Source: Planctomycetaceae bacterium (GTDB lineage: Bacteria > Planctomycetota > Planctomycetia > Pirellulales > Pirellulaceae). From it: a DNA stretch of 10,458 nt. The translations under genes were made by a program, and so were the position numbers. The DNA lies in NCBI GenBank assembly GCA_003501565.1, contig DNPC01000630.1:1-10458 (forward strand), written 5' to 3'. Below the pieces are notes generated by a model. It searched no databases. It saw only the letters and a list, made by a program, of their open reading frames with translations, and was not told where the DNA came from. Shown piece by piece: positions 1 to 5,993 of this stretch (position 1 is the first letter of the stretch; every line of letters begins with the position of its first letter).

Positions 1-1
1 G

Positions 2-154
2 ATTAAGGAGCATCCCGACTTAGCTCGATCGCTTCATGAGGAACTTCAGCGCTGGTCAAACGAACTCGAGCCTGCCGGCCTTCCAGACGGCGGGCAGCTC
101 CGTGAACAGGGTTGGTACGAATTCTACTTTCCGGAGACGCCGCGCGCCCGCTAG
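2..154 (+). CDS. Probable sulfatase, C-terminal fragment (5' part outside window)
   Basis: An open frame enters from the left edge and ends at TAG 152-154, giving 50 residues that begin IKEHPDLARSLHEELQRW and end FPETPRAR. The pattern His-Pro-[DE]-hydrophobic...Leu-x-x-Glu-Leu-x-x-Trp followed by a Pro/Gly-rich stretch and an aromatic WYEFYF segment resembles the C-terminal tail of planctomycete type I sulfatases. The complete sulfatase next door has a comparable stretch (AAEHPEVVAMLTRLADIKRW). The catalytic N-terminal domain is not visible, so family membership rests on tail resemblance and on the neighbouring sulfatase. It could be another secreted hydrolase, but a coding 3' end is likely. 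It converges on the minus-strand sulfatase with 56 bp between stop codons. Confidence 0.65.
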   Translation: MKEHPDLARSLHEELQRWSNELEPAGLPDGGQLREQGWYEFYFPETPRAR

Positions 155-173
155 GCCCAGGTCGCTAGGCCCA
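149..173. repeat. 11-bp tandem direct repeat over the sulfatase stop codon
   Basis: CGCTAGGCCCA occurs at 149-159 and again at 163-173, a perfect 11-bp repeat with a 14-bp period. The first copy contains the TAG stop of the upstream gene. It looks like a small tandem duplication at the 3' end of the gene, and no function can be assigned. Confidence 0.6.
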
Positions 174-189
174 CGACGCCGTATTTGGT

Positions 190-207
190 CGCCGTCTTTG
201 ACCGGCG
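190..207 (-). terminator. Weak hairpin between convergent sulfatase genes
   Basis: CGCCG (190-194) and CGGCG (203-207) can pair around an 8-nt loop in the 56-bp gap between the two converging stops. The position suits a transcription end, but the stem is only 5 bp and no clear T-run follows on either strand. This is a weak candidate at best. Confidence 0.2.
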
Positions 208-210
208 GTA

Positions 211-1677
211 TTATTGCTTTTTGACTTTTGGCAATTTCCCGGCGGGTCGGACTTCGTGTCCCGTTTGCTTTTTCAGTGCATCGCCAAGTTCCCAGCGTTT
301 GATGTCAGCCAAACGAGTCAGCATCGCAACGACCTCCGGATGTTCTGCTGCGACATCTTGGCTTTCTGATATGTCTTCATCCAGGTTGTAGAGCTCTAGG
401 CCGCATGTTTTTTGGATGTAGGGACCGGGCTGACCGCCCTTGCCGGGTTCGCCTTTGAGGCTCCGATAGGAGTGCGGAAAGTGCAATTTCCACTTGCCGC
501 TTCGCACCGCGTGAAGCCCACGTGACCAGTAATAGTAGTAGGCCTGGTGTGGGCTAACAGCACCATCAGCACCGCTTAGCAGTGGCCATATGTTCTTTCC
601 ATCGATCTTCTTTTCAGGGAGAGCGGCGCCTGCCACTGCTGCAATCGTTGGTAAAACATCGATCGTTCCTGCAACTTCATCACATGTCGTTCCGGCGGGG
701 ATTCGGCCGGGCCAGTTGAAGATCGTCGGTTCGCGTTGGCCGCCTTCCCAAGCGGTACCTTTGCCTTCGCGTAGTGGCTGGGCACTGCCAGCATGGTCAC
801 CGTAGGACAACCAAGGGCCATTGTCAGAGGTGAAGATAACAAGTGTGTTTTCGCTAAGCCCTTTCTCATTGAGCTTTGCAACGACTTCACCGACGCTCCA
901 ATCAATTTCGGCGATCACATCATGGAACAACCCCCGGCCGGTCTTGCCGTTGTATCGCTTTGAAACGTACAGCGGCACGTGTGGCATGCTAAATGGCATG
1001 TACAGAAAGAAAGGATCGTCACCCGCAGAATCAATGAACTCCAGTGCGTGCTCGGTAGCCCATTCCGTTAGGTGCTCTTGATCCTCGGCGGTTACGTTGT
1101 CGTTGATGATCGTCTCATCTTCGAACAAGGGCAGGGCAGGGAACGCTTTGCTGGTCGGATGATACGGCCACATGTCATTTGAGTAGGGCAGGCCATGGTA
1201 GCGATCAAAACCATGGCGCGTTGGTAACCCATCGCCACGGTCTCCCAAGTGCCATTTTCCGAAGATCGCAGTCTTGTATCCGAGCGGCTTTAAGACCTCT
1301 GCAATCGTCTCCTCTTCGGGATTCAGGCATGTCGTTGAGTTCGGCCCAAGAGCTCCCAATATGCCTACACGGACGTTGTAACAACCCGTCAGTAGAGAGC
1401 ATCGTGATGCACTACAGACGGCTTGCGAAGCGTAGAAACTGGTCATCCGCACGCCGCCAGATGCGAGCTTGTCTAGATTGGGCGTCACCATTGACTCGCC
1501 ACCAAAGCAGTGCAGATCGGCGTACCCGAGATCGTCGGCGAAAAAGAGCACTACGTTGGGTCGGGAAGGCTGTTCTTGGGCAGGAGACAATCTTGCTGAT
1601 AGACAACTAGTGAGCATGACTGTTGCGAGAACCAGCCGTACTTTGAAACGAAAATAGGGAATGAATGTAGTGCTCAT
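211..1677 (-). CDS. Exported formylglycine-dependent sulfatase (arylsulfatase A-like)
   Basis: A 488-residue alkaline-phosphatase-fold sulfatase that hydrolyses sulfate esters; the substrate, possibly a sulfated polysaccharide, cannot be read from sequence. The N-terminus (1-33) is a signal peptide: basic residues, hydrophobic VLATVML, then cleavage near LSPAQ. Metal ligands ADD (47-49) open the catalytic domain. CSASR (88-92) is the C-x-A-x-R motif whose Cys88 becomes formylglycine, followed by LLTG. Further family signatures are GKWHLG (140-145), MPHVP (231-235), SDNGP (284-288) and EGKGTAWEGG (304-313). The length is normal for a secreted arylsulfatase. An ATG 78 nt upstream (1755) is in frame, but the 1677 start has AAAAGGAA (plus-strand 1685-1692) 7 nt before it and puts the signal peptide at the N-terminus, so I prefer it. 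A separate maturase (FGE or anSME) must act on Cys88; none lies in this window. Confidence 0.93.
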   Translation of the reverse strand: MSTTFIPYFRFKVRLVLATVMLTSCLSARLSPAQEQPSRPNVVLFFADDLGYADLHCFGGESMVTPNLDKLASGGVRMTSFYASQAVCSASRCSLLTGCYNVRVGILGALGPNSTTCLNPEEETIAEVLKPLGYKTAIFGKWHLGDRGDGLPTRHGFDRYHGLPYSNDMWPYHPTSKAFPALPLFEDETIINDNVTAEDQEHLTEWATEHALEFIDSAGDDPFFLYMPFSMPHVPLYVSKRYNGKTGRGLFHDVIAEIDWSVGEVVAKLNEKGLSENTLVIFTSDNGPWLSYGDHAGSAQPLREGKGTAWEGGQREPTIFNWPGRIPAGTTCDEVAGTIDVLPTIAAVAGAALPEKKIDGKNIWPLLSGADGAVSPHQAYYYYWSRGLHAVRSGKWKLHFPHSYRSLKGEPGKGGQPGPYIQKTCGLELYNLDEDISESQDVAAEHPEVVAMLTRLADIKRWELGDALKKQTGHEVRPAGKLPKVKKQ

Positions 1678-1964
1678 CGAGGAGTTCCTTTTGCGAGGCA
1701 GCGTTCGCCAGAAGTCAACTTTCCAGGCTGTCGGCAGCGTATTCGTTGATTGCAATCCGCTAAGGTATCAGATTGGCATCACCTCGTGGTCAATTGAGAT
1801 ACTCGATCCGAGCGTTGTCACTTGACTACCGATGGTACCGTTGCCAACATGGACGGCAGAGTCACTGGCAGGCGGCCGGTGGGAGAAAATGTAGCCAGGT
1901 GCCTTCGTCCGGGCATTGTCCTACTAGGCTGAGCGGCTTCGATTGCAAACAAGTTGAAACTACT
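1678..1964. other. Divergent intergenic spacer
   Basis: This spacer separates the minus-strand sulfatase from the plus-strand hypothetical gene, so both promoters should lie here. I see the sulfatase ribosome binding site at its left edge but no convincing -35/-10 pair. The reading frame of the right-hand gene stays open back to an ATG at 1773. The peptide it would encode is Arg/Cys/His-rich and places the signal peptide internally, so I treat it as non-coding. Confidence 0.5.
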
Positions 1965-2963
1965 ATGATTCCCCCCAGTCCTGCTTGCGCCATGTTTCGC
2001 GTTTGGCCTCTAGCAATGGCCAACCGCTTGGTCCTTTGTTGGTTAAGCGTTCTAGGTCTGTGGGCAGCACTGACGGAAACTCTGCACGCGCAGATCGAAC
2101 TACCAACCGCACCTATCAGCCAGGCTGGTGCATGGAAGAGCGCGCAGCTTGCTTCGATCCAATCTCAATTGAAGAGTGTAAAGGGTAGCTCGCTCGAACC
2201 CGAGCTTCAAAGTCAACGTCGTTGGCTGACGGCTTGGCAGCCAGCTGGGATGTCAAAGGCGCCTTTATGGGAGCCCCCCAAAGCACTGGCGGCTCAAGAA
2301 CCATGGAAAGAACCAGAGCTCGATCCCAGCGGCAAGGCGAGTGAGCTTCGAAAACGATTGCTTGGCAAAGAAGCCAAACCTACCAAGGCCGACACGGATG
2401 CTCTCGAGCGAGCTATCAACGCGTCCCCTGAGGATCTGGGACTCCGGCAACTCTACCTACACTGGATAGATCAGTATAAGTTTCGAAAGTTGTACCAAGA
2501 CGACATTCGAAATGCAGCCCAGGCGCTGATCGACTTGATCGCCAAACGCGGCGTTCCCAAGACGGGTGAAACAGCGACTAAGCTGGTGACGGCCAGACGT
2601 TTCGCGCTTTACCGCAAAGTCCGGGCAATTGCCTACAGAGACCTGCCAGAAGTTACAGGCAATCGGCCGATCAAGTCACCTAAAGAATATGACAAGTTGT
2701 TGCGAGGGGCGTTCGCAGATCTCATTGCTGATGCAGGACGTGGGCGGCAGGAATTTATCCTGATTGAAATTAGGATGCTCCGACGCGACGCGCTGCTTGG
2801 AAGTGCTTTAGCGCTTCTGGAAGATTACGGGAGTGTGCTGGAACCTAAATGGTTACTCAAGAAGCGACGTGACATCCTTGGCGAGCTCGGGTGGTCTTTC
2901 CCAGGCAGTGAAGCAGCCAAGTTGTATGCGCCGTTTGAATCCGATCAGTCGGTGACTCGCTAG
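1965..2963 (+). CDS. Secreted protein of unknown function, helix-rich
   Basis: I do not recognise this 332-residue protein. From the ATG at 1965, a hydrophobic stretch (about residues 21-37, with LVLCWLSVLGLW) ends in LHAQ, a plausible signal-peptidase I site near residue 42, so export is likely. The mature part begins with a Gln/Ser-rich segment (50-85), then a Trp/Pro-rich linker (88-118). A charged, mostly helical region follows (125-310), including SPEDLGLRQLYLHWIDQY (154-171), which has the look of a helical-repeat segment, and many Arg/Lys-rich amphipathic stretches. No catalytic motif or metal-binding cluster is visible. In-frame ATGs at 1992 and 2016 are alternative starts, and none of the three has a clear Shine-Dalgarno sequence. 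It is transcribed towards the nqr operon but 347 bp away, so a functional link is not implied. Confidence 0.75.
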   Translation: MIPPSPACAMFRVWPLAMANRLVLCWLSVLGLWAALTETLHAQIELPTAPISQAGAWKSAQLASIQSQLKSVKGSSLEPELQSQRRWLTAWQPAGMSKAPLWEPPKALAAQEPWKEPELDPSGKASELRKRLLGKEAKPTKADTDALERAINASPEDLGLRQLYLHWIDQYKFRKLYQDDIRNAAQALIDLIAKRGVPKTGETATKLVTARRFALYRKVRAIAYRDLPEVTGNRPIKSPKEYDKLLRGAFADLIADAGRGRQEFILIEIRMLRRDALLGSALALLEDYGSVLEPKWLLKKRRDILGELGWSFPGSEAAKLYAPFESDQSVTR

Positions 2964-3046
2964 CACGCTCCACTTCGCTGCCTGCGAAAAAAAGGCACCT
3001 GCCATCAAGTGCTCTTGGTCGCGATATTGTCAGCTAGCCGGTCTTT

Positions 3047-3062
3047 CGATTAGATTTAATCG
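3047..3062. promoter_or_regulatory. Perfect 6-4-6 palindrome, possible regulator site
   Basis: CGATTA-GATT-TAATCG is a perfect inverted repeat with two 6-bp arms and a 4-bp spacer, about 250 bp upstream of nqrA. The geometry resembles that used by dimeric helix-turn-helix regulators such as the FNR/CRP family, but the half-site is not a canonical FNR one. Function is inferred from symmetry and location only. Confidence 0.35.
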
Positions 3063-3080
3063 CAACCATCCGAACTGGCG

Positions 3081-3096
3081 TTGTCAGATTTGACGA
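3081..3096. promoter_or_regulatory. Imperfect 6-4-6 palindrome sharing the GATT spacer
   Basis: TTGTCA-GATT-TGACGA pairs at 5 of 6 arm positions. It has the same arm length and the same GATT spacer as the palindrome at 3047-3062, 34 bp upstream start to start. The repeated architecture hints at a pair of related sites, though the arms themselves differ. Confidence 0.25.
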
Positions 3097-3169
3097 GTTT
3101 CGTATCATCTGATGTGCAGCGGGTGCGACAATCCGCCCGATGTTAGAAGACAACTTGAAAAGCTCATAC

Positions 3170-3204
3170 TCCCGCCGCAACTAGCTTGCCGCGGGATTAT
3201 TTTA
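3170..3204 (+). terminator. Terminator-like GC-rich hairpin upstream of nqrA
   Basis: TCCCGCCGCAA (3170-3180) pairs with TTGCCGCGGGA (3186-3196) at 10 of 11 positions around the 5-nt loop CTAGC. The T-rich tract TTATTTTA follows at 3197-3204. This has the form of an intrinsic terminator on the plus strand, although the T-run is interrupted by A. It could end transcription from the upstream hypothetical gene, 207 bp after its stop. If the nqr promoter lies further upstream, it could instead act as an attenuator in the nqr leader. Confidence 0.5.
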
Positions 3205-3213
3205 GAACACCGC

Positions 3214-3231
3214 TTGTGAAAATATTCACAA
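3214..3231. promoter_or_regulatory. CRP/FNR-family type operator upstream of nqrA
   Basis: TTGTGAA (3214-3220) and TTCACAA (3225-3231) form a perfect 7-4-7 palindrome. Read as half-sites it is TGTGA-AAATAT-TCACA, an exact match to the TGTGA-N6-TCACA core recognised by CRP in enterobacteria. It lies 80 bp before the nqrA ATG. A CRP/FNR-family regulator binding here could tie NQR expression to energy or redox state. The regulator in this organism is unknown, and planctomycete family members may use other half-sites. Confidence 0.5.
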
Positions 3232-3310
3232 AGTCCGTTTGTGGCCTCTCGCCCCACGCCTGGAAGGTGTTCGTAGTTAGTCCAACGGAATCCTGATACA
3301 CGAGACGATT

Positions 3311-4663
3311 ATGGTCGAGAGGTTTGAGATTGGTCGGGGCCTTGATTTGCCGATCGGCGGCGAGCCGTCAAGTGATGTCGAGGTGAAAGAGGTCAGCCAG
3401 GTCGCCTTGGTGGCAGACGACTACATTGGCATGCGGCCAACGCTGCTGGTCGGTGAGGGCGATCAGGTTCAGCTCGGGCAGCCGATCTTCGAAGACAAGA
3501 AAACCGAGGGGGTTATCTACACGTCCCCGGCTTCGGGGCGAGTCCATTCGATCAACCGGGGCGAAAAGCGTCGTTTCCTCTCGTTGATCATCGACAAGGA
3601 CGGCGACCAACAAAGCGTCGAATTCAAGTCTCATGATCAAGGCCAGATTGCCAATCTAGGACGCGATGCGATCGTCAAGCAGCTGGTGCAGTCAGGACTC
3701 TGGACCTGCATCCGGAATCGGCCGTTTTCGCGAGTTCCCTCGCCCTCGGCCACGCCAGCTGCGATTTTCGTCAACGCAATGGACTCCAATCCACTTGCGG
3801 TTAATCCGGCGACGGTAATCGAGGAGTCTTCCGAAGCGTTCCTAGCGGGCGTGGAACTTTTGTCGAAGCTGACCGAAGGCCCCACCTACCTGGCCAGGCG
3901 CCCTAATTCCGGTATTCCCGGCGATACAATTCGCGGCCTTCAGATAGCAGAATTTGATGGTCCGCACCCTGCTGGCTTGGTGGGGACTCACATGCATTTC
4001 CTCAAGCCTGCATCGCTTGAGCGTGTCAACTGGTATGTGAATTATCAAGACGCCATAGCAATTGGCAACTTGTTTTTAACCGGCCGACTAGACCTGAGCC
4101 GCGTGATCTCCTTGGGTGGTCCTTCGGTTACCAAACCGAGAATCGTGAGGACTCAAGTCGGTGCCTCGCTTGCACAGATCACTGACGGTGAACTGAACGA
4201 GGGCGACCATCGGATCGTTTCCGGCTCCGTTCTGTGCGGGCGAAATGCTGAGTCCCCTACGGATTACTTAGGTCGATTCCACTTGCAGGTTTCGTGTCTT
4301 GAAGAAGGGCACAAACGAGAATTCCTGGGCTGGCAAATGCCTGGCTTCAACCGTTACTCCGTAACGCGGGCGTTCGCCGGAGCTTGGGCTGGACCAGACA
4401 AGTTTTCTCTTACGACCAGCACAGGTGGCAGCGAACGGGCGATGGTACCCATCGGTAGCTACGAGAAAGTAATGCCGCTGGACCTGCTGCCGACTTTGTT
4501 GCTTCGATCGCTGATCTCCCGAGACACGACCACAGCCCAAGAACTTGGCTGCCTAGAACTTGACGAAGAAGATCTGGGCCTTTGTACATTCGTTTGCCCT
4601 GGCAAATACGAATACGGTGAAATTCTGCGTGACAACCTTCTAACGATTGAGAAAGAGGGCTAG
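3311..4663 (+). CDS. nqrA: Na+-translocating NADH:quinone reductase subunit A
   Basis: A 450-residue subunit, of normal length, and the peripheral cytoplasmic NQR subunit that packs against NqrB and has been implicated in quinone binding. The N-terminal barrel-sandwich (lipoyl-like) domain shows GEGDQVQLGQPIFEDKK (48-64) and YTSPASGRVHSINRG (70-84). The central part has the conserved GPHPAGLVGTHMHFL (217-231), NYQDAIAIG (244-252) and SLGGPSV (267-273). The C-terminus carries the hallmark LELDEEDLGLCTFVCPGKYEYG (415-436), shared with related NQR/RNF-type proteins, with Cys425 and Cys429. The ATG at 3311 gives the expected start (family proteins begin a few residues before the GLDLPI segment), but no strong Shine-Dalgarno precedes it. 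It is first in the operon, 7 nt before nqrB. Confidence 0.96.
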   Translation: MVERFEIGRGLDLPIGGEPSSDVEVKEVSQVALVADDYIGMRPTLLVGEGDQVQLGQPIFEDKKTEGVIYTSPASGRVHSINRGEKRRFLSLIIDKDGDQQSVEFKSHDQGQIANLGRDAIVKQLVQSGLWTCIRNRPFSRVPSPSATPAAIFVNAMDSNPLAVNPATVIEESSEAFLAGVELLSKLTEGPTYLARRPNSGIPGDTIRGLQIAEFDGPHPAGLVGTHMHFLKPASLERVNWYVNYQDAIAIGNLFLTGRLDLSRVISLGGPSVTKPRIVRTQVGASLAQITDGELNEGDHRIVSGSVLCGRNAESPTDYLGRFHLQVSCLEEGHKREFLGWQMPGFNRYSVTRAFAGAWAGPDKFSLTTSTGGSERAMVPIGSYEKVMPLDLLPTLLLRSLISRDTTTAQELGCLELDEEDLGLCTFVCPGKYEYGEILRDNLLTIEKEG

Positions 4664-4670
4664 GCGTTCC

Positions 4671-5993
4671 ATGAAATTTTTGCGTGACCAGCTCGACAAA
4701 ATGCACCCGCTGTTTGACAAGGGTGGCAAACTTGAAAAGCTGTATCCTCTGTATGAAGCTGCCGACACGTTCCTGTACACACCTGGGATGGTCGCCAAAG
4801 GTTTGACGCACGTCCGTGATTCGCTGGATTTGAAACGGATGATGACGATGGTCGTCATTGCGTTGATTCCCTGTGTATTCATGGCGATGTGGAATACGGG
4901 TTTACAGGCCAACCGTGCAATCCAATCGATTGTCGACGCGGGTCTCGAGCCAGCCTACGATTGGCACCACACGATTCAGGCGGCAATCGGCCTAGGTCAC
5001 GATCCTGGGAATTTCCTGGATAACTTGATTTACGGTGCGACGTTTTTCTTGCCTATCTATATCGTTTGCATGGCCGCAGGGGGCACTTGCGAAGTCATCT
5101 TTAGCTGTATCCGAGGTCACGAGGTCAACGAGGGATTCCTTGTCACCGGCCTCCTGTTCCCACTGACCTTGCCACCCGATATTCCACTGTGGCAAGTCGC
5201 GATCGGCATTATGTTCGGTGTAGTCGTTGGTAAGGAAATTTTTGGCGGCACCGGACGGAACTTCATGAATCCCGCACTTACCGCGCGTGCCTTCCTCTAC
5301 TTTGCATACGCCGGGCAAATCTCCGGTGACAAGGTGTGGACAGCTGCCAAGGTAGCTAGCGAAGGCGGGGTGGACGGATACTCCGGTGCAACCGCGCTTG
5401 GTCAACTTGCGGCGGTGACGCCCAAAACGATGACCGAGATGGGATACGACTCGCCCCTAGAAGCGTTGAACAACGTACCCACCACAGCCAGCATTGCGAC
5501 TGGCGAGGCGGGCATGACACTCGATTGGATGAGTTCATTCCTCGGGACCATCCCAGGTTCCATGGGCGAGACCAGCACGCTTGCTTGTTTGATCGGCGCT
5601 GCAATTTTGATCGCAGCCGGTATCGGCTCGTGGCGGATCATGTCGGGCTGCGTGATTGGGGCCCTCGCGTTTTCGGCACTGCTCTACATGGTCGGTAGCA
5701 ACACCAACTACATGTTTCACATTCCGCCATGGTGGCACTTGGTGATCGGTGGTTTCGCGTTTGGAACTGTGTTCATGGCGACGGACCCTGTTAGTGCTTC
5801 GATGACCGAAACCGGCAAGTGGTTCTATGGTGGTTTGATTGGTGCAATGACGATCTTGATTCGTGCAATTAACCCGGCGTTTCCCGAAGGGATCATGCTC
5901 GCGATTCTGTTCGGCAACGTTTTCGCTCCGTTGATCGATTACTTTGTCGTGCAAGCCAACATAAAGCGGAGGACTCTGCGTTATGCCCAATAA
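4671..5993 (+). CDS. nqrB: Na+-translocating NADH:quinone reductase subunit B
   Basis: The large integral membrane subunit (440 residues, roughly ten hydrophobic helices between about 57 and 426) that carries covalent FMN and riboflavin, forms much of the Na+ path and reduces quinone. SGAT (238-241) within DGYSGATALGQLA is the ApbE flavinylation motif, so Thr241 is the predicted FMN site, equivalent to Thr236 of the Vibrio cholerae protein. GGTCE (137-141) lies where the family has the Gly-Gly...Glu stretch implicated in quinone/inhibitor binding. Other conserved pieces are GGTGRNFMNPALTARAFL (192-209) and MATDPVSAS (369-377). An ATG at 4647 is in frame but would overlap nqrA and add a basic octapeptide. 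The 4671 start has GAGGG (4655-4659) upstream and matches the family N-terminus. Its end overlaps nqrC by 11 nt. Confidence 0.96.
   Translation: MKFLRDQLDKMHPLFDKGGKLEKLYPLYEAADTFLYTPGMVAKGLTHVRDSLDLKRMMTMVVIALIPCVFMAMWNTGLQANRAIQSIVDAGLEPAYDWHHTIQAAIGLGHDPGNFLDNLIYGATFFLPIYIVCMAAGGTCEVIFSCIRGHEVNEGFLVTGLLFPLTLPPDIPLWQVAIGIMFGVVVGKEIFGGTGRNFMNPALTARAFLYFAYAGQISGDKVWTAAKVASEGGVDGYSGATALGQLAAVTPKTMTEMGYDSPLEALNNVPTTASIATGEAGMTLDWMSSFLGTIPGSMGETSTLACLIGAAILIAAGIGSWRIMSGCVIGALAFSALLYMVGSNTNYMFHIPPWWHLVIGGFAFGTVFMATDPVSASMTETGKWFYGGLIGAMTILIRAINPAFPEGIMLAILFGNVFAPLIDYFVVQANIKRRTLRYAQ

Larger units (their letters stand above)
2964..3310. other. 347-bp non-coding leader/promoter region upstream of nqrA
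   Basis: No plausible gene lies here. The region contains several dyad-symmetric elements, listed separately, and is the obvious control region for the nqr operon. Other small elements: TGCCT (2979-2983) can pair with AGGCA (2993-2997) around an A-rich loop just after the upstream stop, without a T-run on the plus strand; TTGTCAG is repeated at 3027-3033 and 3081-3087; CATC-T-GATG forms a short dyad near 3105-3113. I cannot place a sigma-70 promoter with confidence. Confidence 0.6.

Noticed and set aside
1678..1755. 26-residue N-terminal extension of the sulfatase from the ATG at 1755
   Set aside because: The start at 1677 has a good ribosome binding site 7 nt upstream and gives a standard signal peptide directly at the N-terminus.
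1773..1964. N-terminal extension of the hypothetical gene from the ATG at 1773
   Set aside because: It would place the signal peptide about 80 residues in and adds an Arg/Cys/His-rich stretch unlike the rest of the protein; starts at 1965-2016 are more plausible.
2979..2997. Hairpin with an A-rich loop after the hypothetical gene as its terminator
   Set aside because: The stem is only 5 bp and no T-run follows on the plus strand; the A-run lies in the loop.
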